A stretch of 21,149 nucleotides of DNA from Allobrachymonas sp. (GCA_030529305.1 JAUMXD010000020.1:1-21149), one strand, 5' to 3'; shown: positions 1 to 8,014, counted from the first letter of the stretch. Translations and numbers: made by a program. The notes: generated by a model not told the origin, from the sequence alone.

Positions 1-319
1 CCGATGCCACCAGGGTTTGCAGCTCGCCTTGCTCGTACATCTCTTGCATGATGTCTGAGCCGCCGATGAATTCGCCCTTGACGTAAAGCTGCGGAATCGT
101 GGGCCAATTGCTGTAGGTTTTGATGCCTTGGCGCACGGCCTCGTCTTCCAGCACATTGACGGTGTAAACCGAATTGGAATCGGCGCCAGCGCTTTTGAGG
201 AGCTGCACCGCACGCCCGGAAAAGCCGCACATCGGGAACGAGGCGTTGCCTTTCATGAACAGCACAATGGGGTGGGATTTGACCAAGGTGTCGATTTTTT
301 GCTGGATGTCGTCGCTCAT
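1..319 (-). CDS. grxD: Monothiol glutaredoxin, Grx4/GrxD family (3' end cut by window edge)
   Basis: About 105 codons are visible, from an ATG at 319 to the window edge, so the last few residues are missing. The protein has the monothiol active site CGFS near residue 32, preceded by the family-typical FMKG, then WPTIPQLYVKGEFIGG, which contains the cis-Pro TIPQ motif and the glutathione-binding GG. These are hallmarks of the single-domain Grx4 class of about 105-110 residues. In this family the Cys binds glutathione and a bridging [2Fe-2S] cluster, and the protein passes Fe-S clusters to apo-targets in the cytoplasm, often with a BolA partner. It lies 237 bp downstream of prmC on the same strand, and a hairpin after prmC suggests separate transcription. 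A grxD next to prmC is a common betaproteobacterial arrangement. Only the missing C-terminus is uncertain. Confidence 0.93.
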   Translation of the reverse strand, partial: MSDDIQQKIDTLVKSHPIVLFMKGNASFPMCGFSGRAVQLLKSAGADSNSVYTVNVLEDEAVRQGIKTYSNWPTIPQLYVKGEFIGGSDIMQEMYEQGELQTLVAS

Positions 320-359
320 GGTTGGAATGCTTTCAGTGAGTGGAGGGTGAACAACAAAA

Positions 360-395
360 GGCAGGCATTATCGCAAAGCGCCTTCAAGGAAAAGG
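360..395 (-). promoter_or_regulatory. Possible grxD promoter
   Basis: On the minus strand GATAAT (plus-strand ATTATC, 367-372) is a good -10 hexamer about 48 bp upstream of the grxD ATG. It is preceded by an A/T-rich tract that includes the palindrome GGATATATCC (394-403). The -35 match is poor (CCTTTT-like), so this is a tentative call from position and -10 only. Confidence 0.3.
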
Positions 396-407
396 ATATA
401 TCCCTTA

Positions 408-441
408 TGCGCAAAGGCTTTGAATGCCTTGCGCATTTTTT
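408..441 (+). terminator. Plus-oriented intrinsic terminator-like hairpin between grxD and prmC
   Basis: The arms TGCGCAAAGGC (408-418) and GCCTTGCGCA (426-435) pair with one bulged A around a 7-nt loop, and T6 follows (436-441). Read on the plus strand this is a textbook Rho-independent terminator. On the minus strand the hairpin is followed by ATAAGGG rather than a T run. No plus-strand gene lies to its left within the window. Confidence 0.5.
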
Positions 442-530
442 CTTGGTTTGCTGAATCACAGAGGCAGGCGAACGGTGATAGGTCTGCCTTGTATCGAAAC
501 TTGCCTTGCTGCCATTCTGAAAAGCTTGCG

Positions 531-549
531 AAAAGGCTTTTTTAAAGCC
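531..549 (-). terminator. Probable weak terminator after prmC
   Basis: On the minus strand GGCTTT, an AAA loop and AAAGCC (plus coordinates 535-549) are followed by TTTT (531-534), starting 7 bases beyond the prmC stop. The stem is only 6 bp and half A/T, so termination may be partial. Confidence 0.42.
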
Positions 550-556
550 GTTGCTT

Positions 557-1426
557 TCAAAGCCACTGCCCACCACTGCAGCGCGTGATGCCTGCCAAAT
601 CCTGGCGGCCCTGCACCTGCGCAAAGCCACGTGCTTGCAAAAGCTGCTGCACGGCTTCGGCTTGGTCGTAGCCGTGCTCCAGCAGCAGCCAGCCGCCGGG
701 GCGCAGCCACTGCGGGGCTTGCTCGATCAGGGTGCGGATGTCATCCAGGCCATCGTGGCCACTCACCAGTGCCTGCAAGGGTTCGTGCCGCAGGGCGGGC
801 AGATGCGGGTCGTCTGCACGGATGTAGGGGGGGTTGCTGACCAGCAAATCAAACCGCAGCTCGGCCTGTTGTGGCGCAAAGGCTTGCAGCCACTGGCCTT
901 GCACGAACTGCACGTGCAGTTGCAGGCGCTGGGCGTTGTGTTGGGCCACTTGCAGGGCGGCCGCACTGGCATCGCTGGCCCAGACGCGGGCCTGGGGCGC
1001 ATGTTGCGCCAGCGCACAGGCGATGGCCCCACTGCCAGTGCCCAGGTCGGCCACGGTAGGGTGCTCGCCCAATGTGGGCAACAAGGCCAGCGCCCATTCC
1101 ACCAGGGTTTCGGTATCGGGGCGGGGGTCGAGCACACGGCTGTCTACGCCCAGGCGCAGGCCGAAAAATTCGCGCCAGCCACGCAGATAGGCCACAGGTT
1201 CGCCTTGCAGGCGGCGTTTAATCAACTGTTGCCAGCGTTGCCAATCGGCGGCGTTCAACACATCGCCATCGTGCGCCAGCAGCCAGGCGCGGCCTGCGTC
1301 GTCACGCCCCAAGGCATGCAGCAGCAGCAATTGCGCATCCAGTGGGGCCAGGCCTTGGGCAATGCCTTGTTGCAGGGCTTGCGCCACGGTGGTGGCAGGT
1401 GACGTGGGGGATGATTGGGTGGGCAT
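557..1426 (-). CDS. prmC: Peptide chain release factor N5-glutamine methyltransferase PrmC (HemK)
   Basis: This 289-residue protein has the usual length of the family. PrmC uses S-adenosylmethionine to methylate the Gln of the GGQ motif in release factors RF1 and RF2, which makes peptide release efficient. Visible features are an N-terminal helical release-factor-binding domain (about 1-90), the RPDTETLVE segment (102-110), the SAM-binding glycine loop DLGTGSGAIA (127-136) and the catalytic NPPYI motif (198-202), which positions the target amide. The ATG at 1426 is the first plausible start and gives a full N-terminal domain. prmC usually follows prfA directly, but here the upstream neighbour is a CobD/CbiB-like gene 155 bp away. 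No strong Shine-Dalgarno sequence is visible. Confidence 0.95.
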   Translation of the reverse strand: MPTQSSPTSPATTVAQALQQGIAQGLAPLDAQLLLLHALGRDDAGRAWLLAHDGDVLNAADWQRWQQLIKRRLQGEPVAYLRGWREFFGLRLGVDSRVLDPRPDTETLVEWALALLPTLGEHPTVADLGTGSGAIACALAQHAPQARVWASDASAAALQVAQHNAQRLQLHVQFVQGQWLQAFAPQQAELRFDLLVSNPPYIRADDPHLPALRHEPLQALVSGHDGLDDIRTLIEQAPQWLRPGGWLLLEHGYDQAEAVQQLLQARGFAQVQGRQDLAGITRCSGGQWL

Positions 1427-1581
1427 GGCGGTGAATCAATAGGGCGAGGCGAGTGGAAAAGGCGAGTATTGCTGGACGGCTGATGGGGCGTGGGGCAGCT
1501 GGTACTGCGTGTTTTAGAACATGAGGCCAAGCGGGTTGCTGACGGGTGTAGTTCCGAAGGCTCCATTCAAAAAGGCCCCAT

Positions 1582-2646
1582 TCAACTGACCCAATGGGTA
1601 ACGGTGACCAGCGCAATCAACAAAGCCCACAGCAGCATGCTGCGCCAGATCAGGCGCGCCAATGTGTGCAAACGATGCAGGCCCGATGGCTGGTGGGCCT
1701 GCAAGGCCACACCGTAGACAGCGCCTGCATCATCGGCCTGCGTGGGGTCTGGTGTGCTGTCTGTGTTGGGTGTTGCATGGGCTGCAGCCCTGGTGGCAGC
1801 TGGGGTGGCAAAGTCGTTTGGCACGTCGATGGCGCCAGCGGCTACGGCCAGCAGCAGGGCATCGTTGCGGCAGTGCGTGTTGGCCTTGCCAGGCTGTTGG
1901 GCATCAGGCAGGTGCCGCCAGTTATCCAGGGCCAGTTCGAAGTTGCCCACAATGGCAAAGCTGGCGGCCGTCATGCGGGTGGGCAGCCAGTTGATGATGT
2001 GCCAGGCTGTTTGCGCAGCGTTCAGAGCCTGCCCGGCCGGGGGTAGATGGGTTGCTGCCGTGCTGGCTGGTGACCGCATGGCGCTTGGGCGCTGGCGCTG
2101 CCAATGTGCCTGCACGAAATCTGCACACCAGTAGAGCACGGCGCCAGCTGGGCCCAAGCCCAGCATGGCCAGCAGCACAAATGCACCAACCACGCCGAAT
2201 ACATGCCGGTGCACATTGAGCACGGCATGCTCCAGCACTTGCTGCGTGAGGATGTGGCGCGGCAGGGCCACGTTGGGCCGACCTTGCCATTGGGAAAGGA
2301 TCTGACGTGCGCGCACCTCGTCGCCACGTTCCAGCGCTTCGCGAATGGCCGTGAGGTAATCGCTGAAAGGGCGAAAGCCAAGCGCCAGATACAGCACCAG
2401 CACATTCCAGGCCAGAGCCAGCGGCCAGCCTACCCAGTGCAGCAGGTGATAAATGCCACAAGTGGCCAGCGCAGGGGCGGCTACGGCTGCGGCCCAAGCG
2501 AGCCAGCCGTGCAGGCGCTGGCCCGCGTTCAGGTTATTGAGGGCCCAATTCGCCAGGCGCTGCTGTGCCTGCCAGACGATATGCGGCCTGGGGGGCGGAT
2601 ACACCTGTTCCAGCAAAAGTGCGCACAGCAAAGAGAAAAAGGTCAT
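1582..2646 (-). CDS. CobD/CbiB (AmpE-like) family integral membrane protein
   Basis: The 354-residue protein begins MTFFSLLCALLLEQ, the usual opening of the CobD/CbiB-like proteins found in Burkholderiales. Hydrophobic segments occur near residues 48-68, 72-93, 150-180 and 330-350. The FRPFSDYLTAIREAL region followed by RGDEVRARQILSQW (about 91-120) resembles the conserved cytoplasmic loop of CbiB and AmpE proteins. True CbiB makes adenosylcobinamide phosphate, but no cobalamin gene is near, so the physiological role is open and an AmpE-like function is equally possible. A Pro/Thr/Ala-rich low-complexity stretch (about 276-305) lies between conserved parts. The ATG at 2646 fits the family start, though no good ribosome binding site is seen. 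The 262 bp upstream (2647-2908) contain no gene I can support. Confidence 0.8.
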   Translation of the reverse strand: MTFFSLLCALLLEQVYPPPRPHIVWQAQQRLANWALNNLNAGQRLHGWLAWAAAVAAPALATCGIYHLLHWVGWPLALAWNVLVLYLALGFRPFSDYLTAIREALERGDEVRARQILSQWQGRPNVALPRHILTQQVLEHAVLNVHRHVFGVVGAFVLLAMLGLGPAGAVLYWCADFVQAHWQRQRPSAMRSPASTAATHLPPAGQALNAAQTAWHIINWLPTRMTAASFAIVGNFELALDNWRHLPDAQQPGKANTHCRNDALLLAVAAGAIDVPNDFATPAATRAAAHATPNTDSTPDPTQADDAGAVYGVALQAHQPSGLHRLHTLARLIWRSMLLWALLIALVTVTHWVS

Positions 2647-2908
2647 ACGGCGAACGGGATCAGGCAGCTACGAGTAAGAGGAGGCAATTGGCGAAAAGTG
2701 GGCACAAAACAGGCCCTGATCTTCGCATGAAGTGGGGCGGATTGGAGGCAAACATTGAGTGACGCATGCCGATCAAGGCCTTCAAGAAATGCATGGATGC
2801 CTGCGCCTTGTTTGAGTAGAACGAACTGAAACGCCAAATTGCTGTGCCAGAAGGTTGCAGGTTGGCCGTGCAAGGTGGCTATATAGCAGAGCAGCGTTCA
2901 GGCCGAAC

Positions 2909-3664
2909 TCAAGCTGAAAGAAAACGGTACAAATCGCGCAGGATGCCTGCCGTAACGCCCCAGATGAAACGCTCCTGCCCACTGATGGGATCGATATAGG
3001 TCATGGAAAACCACTCGCGTCGTTGGTTGGGTCTAGGTTGCCACAAGTGCTTGCGATGATTGGCAGGATTCATCAAAAAGTCCAGCGGTACGTAAAACGC
3101 TTCTGACACTTCTTGCGGGTTGGGGCGCAGCGCAGCATCCGGCTGCAGCAGGGCCACCACGGGCGTGACGCGGTAACCCGTACCCGTTTCGTAAGGCAGC
3201 AGCTCGCCCAGAGTCTGCGCTTGTTCTGGCTGTAGGCCCACTTCTTCTTGCGCTTCGCGCAAAGCGGCGGAGGTGGCGTGAGCGTCGCCCGCGTCGATCT
3301 TGCCGCCTGGAAAGGCAATCTGCCCCGGGTGCGCATCCAAATGCTGGCCGCGCTGGGTGAGCAGCACGTGTAACGCTGCGTCTTCTGTGCCAAGCGCTTG
3401 CAGCCCGATCAACACGGCGGCAGGGCGCGGCGTGTGTCCTGTGGTGGGCGATTGCTCGTTGCGGTCATTGCGTGGCTCGGCCTGCCAGGTGGGCGGGGTG
3501 GCAAAGCGTTGTTGCAGGGCCGCAGCCTGCAGGCGTGCGGCGGGCACAGCGGGTTGCTGCTGCAAGGCGCGGGTGGCCTCGGCCCAAACAGGCAGCTTGC
3601 GCGGATCGAAAGGCAGGGTCGTTGGCAAAGCGTTGCGCGATGAAGATGGCGGTGAAGCAGCCAT
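2909..3664 (-). CDS. Nudix hydrolase, CoA pyrophosphatase (NudL/YeaB)-like
   Basis: From the ATG at 3664 the protein has 251 residues. The Nudix signature is clear: FPGGKIDAGD, a short spacer, then LREAQEEVGL, whose REAQEE provides the metal-binding glutamates. This spacing and the preceding LLTQRGQHLDAHPGQIAFPGG match the CoA pyrophosphatase subgroup, which cleaves coenzyme A or acyl-CoA to 3',5'-ADP and phosphopantetheine. The long N-terminal part (about 1-80) is typical of Burkholderiales members. An in-frame ATG at 3727 would add 21 residues, but it sits against the rplS terminator, so the inner ATG is preferred. The exact substrate is inferred. Confidence 0.85.
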   Translation of the reverse strand: MAASPPSSSRNALPTTLPFDPRKLPVWAEATRALQQQPAVPAARLQAAALQQRFATPPTWQAEPRNDRNEQSPTTGHTPRPAAVLIGLQALGTEDAALHVLLTQRGQHLDAHPGQIAFPGGKIDAGDAHATSAALREAQEEVGLQPEQAQTLGELLPYETGTGYRVTPVVALLQPDAALRPNPQEVSEAFYVPLDFLMNPANHRKHLWQPRPNQRREWFSMTYIDPISGQERFIWGVTAGILRDLYRFLSA

Positions 3665-3728
3665 GATGCGGCGTGTGTTCCATGCGGTGAGTGGTGAAGT
3701 GAATCCAGCCGAAGTGGATCTGGCCATG

Positions 3729-3766
3729 AAAAAACCGCTTCAGCCCAAGGCATGAAGCGGTTTTTT
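3729..3766 (-). terminator. Strong bidirectional terminator after rplS
   Basis: AAAAAACCGCTTCA (3729-3742) pairs with TGAAGCGGTTTTTT (3753-3766) around a 10-nt loop. The GC-rich core is flanked by A6 and T6, so it can stop transcripts from either side. It lies 42 bp beyond the rplS stop and separates rplS from the Nudix gene. Confidence 0.88.
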
Positions 3767-3807
3767 GTGCAGCTGATGCCAGCGTAGCAATCAGGATTGC
3801 GACCGGA

Positions 3808-4188
3808 TTATTCGGCTGCGGCTTCCTTGTTGCGGAAGGAGAGCTTTTCCTTGATGCGGGCGCTCTTGCCGCTGCGGCCACGCAGGTAGTAGAGCTTGGC
3901 GCGGCGCACATCGCCACGGCGCTTGACTTCGATGCCGGCGATCAGCGGGCTGTAGGTTTGGAAGGTACGCTCCACGCCTTCGCCGCTGGAGATTTTGCGC
4001 ACGGTAAAGGCGCTGTTGATGCCACGGTTGCGCTTGGCAATCACCACACCTTCGTAAGCCTGCACACGCTTGCGGTTGCCTTCCACCACGTTGACGCTCA
4101 CCACCACGGTGTCGCCAGGGGAGAAGTCGGGAATCTTTTTGCCCAAGCGTTCGATTTCTTCTTGTTCCAGAGTTTGGATCAGGTTCAT
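3808..4188 (-). CDS. rplS: 50S ribosomal protein L19
   Basis: The protein has 126 residues and is L19, located at the 30S-50S interface near the bridges to 16S rRNA. It starts [20 protein letters not shown] and carries the conserved [41 protein letters not shown] and [25 protein letters not shown] segments. An upstream in-frame ATG at 4368 would add 60 residues unlike L19. The ATG at 4188 is preceded by AGGA at normal spacing and is clearly the start. L19 is usually encoded after rpsP-rimM-trmD. Here hemH lies upstream and rplS has its own TATAAT promoter, long leader and terminator, so it appears monocistronic. Confidence 0.97.
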   Translation of the reverse strand: MNLIQTLEQEEIERLGKKIPDFSPGDTVVVSVNVVEGNRKRVQAYEGVVIAKRNRGINSAFTVRKISSGEGVERTFQTYSPLIAGIEVKRRGDVRRAKLYYLRGRSGKSARIKEKLSFRNKEAAAE

Positions 4189-4265
4189 ATTGGTTTTTCC
4201 TGTGTCTTGATCGTAATCAGCTGCACTAAAGGCCCCGTCACCAAACACCCTGCGGTGGATGCTGG

Positions 4266-4317
4266 CTGCTGCAACAGGGGCGGCGTGTAAAAGTGCCGTT
4301 AATGAGGTGTGCAGCAG
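4266..4317 (-). promoter_or_regulatory. Structured element in the rplS 5' leader
   Basis: CTGCTGCA (4266-4273) and TGCAGCAG (4310-4317) form a perfect 8-bp inverted repeat 36 bp apart. Within it, CGGC and GCCG can form an inner stem. The element lies between the rplS -10 box and the rplS ATG, so it would be in the mRNA leader. A regulatory role, such as autogenous control by L19, is inference only. Confidence 0.4.
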
Positions 4318-4337
4318 GGCGGCTGTCAGAGGATCAA

Positions 4338-4352
4338 GCGGGCGATTATAGC
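4338..4352 (-). promoter_or_regulatory. rplS promoter -10 box with GC-rich discriminator
   Basis: The minus strand shows a perfect TATAAT (plus-strand ATTATA, 4345-4350) followed by CGCCCGC, the GC-rich discriminator usual at growth-rate-regulated ribosomal promoters. No convincing -35 is visible at 16-18 bp spacing. Transcription from here would give a leader of about 150 nt before the ATG at 4188. Confidence 0.55.
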
Positions 4353-4364
4353 CATGAATGCCAT

Positions 4365-5555
4365 TCAAGGCGCGGAAACAGGTTCAGCATGGGCGCGGTT
4401 TGTGGGGTGTTTGTGGCGGCTGGGCCGCATCAGCTCTGTGCCTGCTGGGTGAGTGGGGCTGTGGTGCGCTGGAACGGCCGGAACCGAACGAGCGGCTGGC
4501 GCTAAAAGCGTGCTGTAGCTTGGCCGAAGCTGTGTTGGCGCGGGCAGCCATCCGGCCAGGTGTTGCAGGCTGATGTGGCCCAGGGCGTCAATCCACTCAG
4601 GGCTGTCATTGAGGCAGGGAATGTAGTGGAAGGCTTGGCCGCCAGCGGCCAAAAACGCTTCGCGGCATTCGATGGCAATTTCTTCCAGCGTTTCCACACA
4701 ATCAGAAACAAAGCCGGGGCAGATCAGGTCGGCGCGTTCCAGGCCTTTGCGGGCCATGTGTTCCAGCGTGCTCTGGGTAGCGGGTTCCAGCCATTTGGCG
4801 TGGCCAAATCGTGATTGGAAGGTGACGCGGTATTGCTTGTCAGACAAGCCCAGTTGCTGCGCCAGCAGCCGCGCCGTGGTGTGGCATTGATCGGCATAGG
4901 GGTCGCCCAACTGGCGCCTGCGTTCGGGCGTGCCGTGAAAGCTCATGATCAGCATCTGGCTGCGGCCGTTTTCCATCCAGTGCTTTTGCACCTTCTGGGC
5001 CAGCGCGCGGATGTAGAGCGGGTCTTGTTCGTAATGGTTGGCAAAGCGCCACTCGGGTTGCTGGCGGGCGTTGTGGTTCCAGGCCGATATCTTGTCGTTG
5101 AGGCTGGCTGTGGTGGTGGACGAGTATTGCGGGTAGGCCGGCAGCAGCAGGATGCGTTCAATGCCTTGCTGGCGCAGGCGTTCAATTGTGTCAGGGATGG
5201 ACGGGTTGCCGTAGCGCATGGCGTGTGCCACGACCACGCGGTGGCCCTTGTGCGCCAGCCAGCCTTGCAGCAGCTTGGCTTGCCGTTCGCTCCACACATT
5301 CAGTGGCGATCCCTCGGGCATCCAGATCGAAGCATATTTCGCAGCTGATTTTTTGGGGCGCGTGCGCAGCACCAGGCCGTGAAGCAGGGGCAGCCAAAAC
5401 AGGCGCGGCAGCTCGACAATGCGCGGGTCGCTCAAAAATTCGGCCAGATAGCGCCGCACAGCGGCAGGCGTGGGTGCATCGGGTGTGCCCAGATTGCACC
5501 AGAGAATGGCGACTTGGGTATGTGAAGTATTTGTTGAAGAGCAGGTTTGTTGCAT
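4365..5555 (-). CDS. hemH: Ferrochelatase (protoporphyrin ferro-lyase)
   Basis: From the ATG at 5555 the product has 396 residues. It inserts Fe2+ into protoporphyrin IX, the last step of protohaem synthesis. Landmarks are the N-terminal [42 protein letters not shown] (about 137-151), the catalytic SFHGTPERR with metal-binding His207, and the signature [15 protein letters not shown] (279-293) with the conserved acidic residues. The frame stays open to an ATG at 5723 inside rsgA, but that extension is low-complexity and unlike HemH. The family usually ends near the LAGWL segment. This protein adds a tail of about 55 residues rich in Pro, Ala and His. It lies downstream of rsgA on the same strand. 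Confidence 0.95.
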   Translation of the reverse strand: MQQTCSSTNTSHTQVAILWCNLGTPDAPTPAAVRRYLAEFLSDPRIVELPRLFWLPLLHGLVLRTRPKKSAAKYASIWMPEGSPLNVWSERQAKLLQGWLAHKGHRVVVAHAMRYGNPSIPDTIERLRQQGIERILLLPAYPQYSSTTTASLNDKISAWNHNARQQPEWRFANHYEQDPLYIRALAQKVQKHWMENGRSQMLIMSFHGTPERRRQLGDPYADQCHTTARLLAQQLGLSDKQYRVTFQSRFGHAKWLEPATQSTLEHMARKGLERADLICPGFVSDCVETLEEIAIECREAFLAAGGQAFHYIPCLNDSPEWIDALGHISLQHLAGWLPAPTQLRPSYSTLLAPAARSVPAVPAHHSPTHPAGTELMRPSRHKHPTNRAHAEPVSAP

Positions 5556-5706
5556 GGTGAAGGGGGGCTGGTTCTGCTTGAAAACGGGGGGTGTCAGGAA
5601 TGGGGTGTGTTGCTTGCAGTTTGATGACTGTGGAATAGCGTGTTGGGCAGGTAATTGGTCGCTTGTGGTGGGTTTGTTGTGTTTTGGGGCTTTTGCGGCA
5701 TTGCTT
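5556..5706 (-). promoter_or_regulatory. C-rich, G-poor intergenic RNA upstream of hemH (possible Rho utilisation site)
   Basis: The minus-strand sequence between the rsgA stop and the hemH start is strikingly rich in C and A and poor in G, with several CCCC to CCCCCC runs and almost no potential for stable pairing. No intrinsic terminator follows rsgA. Such a C>G bubble is the known composition of Rho utilisation sites. That it serves here to end rsgA transcription or to regulate hemH is inference. Confidence 0.35.
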
Positions 5707-6660
5707 TTAGTATTTGCTGGCACTCAATTGCGCATGCAGTTGGACGTACAGCTGGTGGCGCTGCGGGTCGATGCCGTCTTCTTCCAGTGGCCGGCCCACG
5801 GCGCTGAGCACTTGGCAGCCTGGCTCGTGCAAATGGGTGCAGTTGTAAAAGCGGCATTCGCCTGTGTGGCGGGCAATGTCGGGCATGCAGCGGGTCAGGT
5901 CGTCGGCGCTCAGGTGTGCAATGCCAAATTCCTGAAAGCCGGGCGAATCGATCGCAGCGGTGCCACTGGCGCGATCCACCCAGTGCAGCAGGGTGCTGGT
6001 GGTGGTGTGGCGGCCACTGTTGAGGGCGCGTGAAATTTCATTCGTTTGCACATTGGCCGTAGGCAGCAGCCAGTTGATGAAGCTGCTTTTGCCCGTGCCC
6101 GATGGCCCCATGAGCAGCGTTTTTTTGCCCTGCAATTCTTGCTTGAGGGCCAGCAACGCATCGCAGGGCTGTTGCAGTGAAACGCCCAGCGTGTGGTAAC
6201 CCATGGCGCGGTAGGGCGCCAGACGCTGCCAGGCGTGGGCGTGTGCTGCGGCCAGGTCGGCCTTGTTGAGCACGATCAGCGCCGGAATCTGGGCGGCTTC
6301 GGCCGCAATCAGGGCGCGGCCCAGCAATTGCGGCGAAAAGTCAGGCTCAGCCGCCAGCCAGATCAGAATCTGGTCGATATTGGCGGCAAAGGCCTTGGTG
6401 CGCACTTCGTCTTGCCGGTAAAACACGTTGCGGCGCGGCAGCACAGCCTCGATCGTGCCTTCTTCACCCTGGCCGCTGGGCGGGGCCTGCCATTGAATCA
6501 GATCGCCCACCAGCGCCTGGTTTTTTTTGCCGCGCGGGTGGCAAATGCGGCGGCTGCCGTCGGCCGATTCCACCAGCACATGGCGGCCGTGGCTGGCCAC
6601 CACCAACCCTTGCTGCAGAGCGGATGACGCGGCTTTGGGGGCGGATGAAGTGTGGGGCAT
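5707..6660 (-). CDS. rsgA: Small ribosomal subunit biogenesis GTPase RsgA
   Basis: RsgA is a circularly permuted GTPase that checks late maturation of the 30S subunit. The 317-residue protein shows an N-terminal OB-fold (about 15-80). The G motifs then come in permuted order: G4 NKAD (132-135), G1 GPSGTGKSS (185-193) and G3 DSPG (238-241). A C-terminal zinc-binding segment follows, with Cys269, Cys274, His276 and Cys282. The ATG at 6660 is chosen over 6738 because it follows AGGGG at suitable spacing and starts 4 bp after the stop of the upstream M48 peptidase gene. The two genes are therefore probably translationally coupled. Confidence 0.96.
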   Translation of the reverse strand: MPHTSSAPKAASSALQQGLVVASHGRHVLVESADGSRRICHPRGKKNQALVGDLIQWQAPPSGQGEEGTIEAVLPRRNVFYRQDEVRTKAFAANIDQILIWLAAEPDFSPQLLGRALIAAEAAQIPALIVLNKADLAAAHAHAWQRLAPYRAMGYHTLGVSLQQPCDALLALKQELQGKKTLLMGPSGTGKSSFINWLLPTANVQTNEISRALNSGRHTTTSTLLHWVDRASGTAAIDSPGFQEFGIAHLSADDLTRCMPDIARHTGECRFYNCTHLHEPGCQVLSAVGRPLEEDGIDPQRHQLYVQLHAQLSASKY

Positions 6661-6664
6661 TGTT

Positions 6665-8014
6665 TTAACCCCTGGCAGGCGTTGCCCAAGCGGCGGCATG
6701 GGCCGAGCCTGTGCCTGCCAGGCCAGCAGCCAAGCCATTCAAATGCGCTAATCGCTCGCTGGCGGGCGGGTGTGAATAGTAAAAGCGCACGTAGAGCGGA
6801 TCGGGAGTGAGGGTGGCGGCGTTGTCGTTGTAGAGCTTGAGCAGGGCGCTGCTTAAATCGCTGGCAGCGCTGTGCTGCGCGGCAAAGGCATCGGCCTCGA
6901 ATTCATGCTTGCGCGAGCTGGCCGCTGCAATGGGCGCAGCAAACAGCGTAAACACTGGCGCGGCCAAGGCAAACAACAACAGCGCCAGCGCTGCGTGCGG
7001 GCCATTGCGTGCCCCTGCTACGCCCAGCCCGGCGTAGAACCAATCTTGCCCATAGAGCCAACCGAGTAGGGCAAAGCCCGTCAGACTCAGGGCCAGGCCC
7101 AGCAGCAGGCGCTTTTGAATGTGCCGGTGCTTGAAGTGCCCCAGCTCGTGGGCCAGCACGGCATCTACCTCGCCGGGTTGCAGTTTGCTGAGCAAGGTGT
7201 CGAAGAACACCACGCGCTTGGCGCGGCCCAGCCCGGTGAAATAGGCATTGGCGTGCGCGCTGCGTTTGCTGCCGTCCATCACATACAAGCCCTTGGCAGC
7301 AAAGCCGCAACGTTGCATCAGGGTAGTAACGCGCTGTACCAGTTCGGGGTCTTGCAATGGCTCGAAGCGGTTGAACAGCGGGGCAATCCAGGTGGGGTAG
7401 ATCACTGTCATCAACAAACCAAAACCTGCCCACACGGCCCAGGCCCACAGCCACCATAGGCTACCGGCTTGCTGCATCAACCACAGAATGAGCGCAGCCA
7501 AGGGCAGGCCGATCACGGCGCCCAATGCCATGTTTTTGAACCAATCGCCCAGCCACAGGACCAGGGTGCTGGTGTTGAAGCCAAACCGTGCCTCCAGCCG
7601 GAAGGTGCGGTACCAATCCAGCGGCAAATCCAGCAGGCTGCCAATCAAGGCAAAGCCTGCCAGCAAGCCCAGCTGTTGCAGCATGGGCGAGTGGAACCAT
7701 TGCCCCATCAGCCCGTGCAGGGTTTGCAGGCCGCCGCCCAACGTCCAGCCCAAAAGCAGCAGGGTGCCCAGCAACAGGTTCAGCAAGCTAAAGTGGCTTT
7801 GCGCCACGGTGTAATCGGCCGCTTTTTGGTGGGCGTGCAGGCTCACTGTGTGAACAAAGGCGGGCGGCACCGCGCCGCGATGTGCGCGAACGTGGCGCAT
7901 CTGCCGCCAAGCCAGCCAGACTTTGAGTGCCACACCCAGCCCCAGTGCAGCCAGAAAAAGCGCGCGCCAAGCCTGTGTGGTTTGCAGCGAATCAGAAGAC
8001 AAGAAATGCAACAT
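6665..8014 (-). CDS. M48 family zinc metallopeptidase, Ste24/CAAX-protease-like
   Basis: This 449-residue membrane protease has the zinc motif HELGH (289-293) and the downstream EFEAD (371-375) that supplies the third ligand. Before these lies the family's SKRSAHANAYFTGLG segment (about 249-263). Hydrophobic segments near 17-35, 76-95, 112-130, 160-182, 188-206, 302-320 and 340-362 fit the multi-pass Ste24 architecture with an N-terminal M48_N region. The active site probably faces the cytoplasm or the membrane chamber. Bacteria lack the CAAX prenylation system, so a role in membrane-protein quality control is inferred. The gene is divergent from orn and runs straight into rsgA. Confidence 0.9.
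   Translation of the reverse strand: MLHFLSSDSLQTTQAWRALFLAALGLGVALKVWLAWRQMRHVRAHRGAVPPAFVHTVSLHAHQKAADYTVAQSHFSLLNLLLGTLLLLGWTLGGGLQTLHGLMGQWFHSPMLQQLGLLAGFALIGSLLDLPLDWYRTFRLEARFGFNTSTLVLWLGDWFKNMALGAVIGLPLAALILWLMQQAGSLWWLWAWAVWAGFGLLMTVIYPTWIAPLFNRFEPLQDPELVQRVTTLMQRCGFAAKGLYVMDGSKRSAHANAYFTGLGRAKRVVFFDTLLSKLQPGEVDAVLAHELGHFKHRHIQKRLLLGLALSLTGFALLGWLYGQDWFYAGLGVAGARNGPHAALALLLFALAAPVFTLFAAPIAAASSRKHEFEADAFAAQHSAASDLSSALLKLYNDNAATLTPDPLYVRFYYSHPPASERLAHLNGLAAGLAGTGSAHAAAWATPARG

Noticed and set aside
551..1402. 283-codon plus-strand frame opposite prmC
   Set aside because: It is a shadow frame rich in Gln, His and Gly. prmC on the other strand has complete catalytic motifs.
2643..2873. 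76-codon minus-strand frame upstream of the CobD/CbiB-like gene
   Set aside because: No ribosome binding site or recognisable features are seen. It overlaps the start of the next gene and is likely leader sequence.
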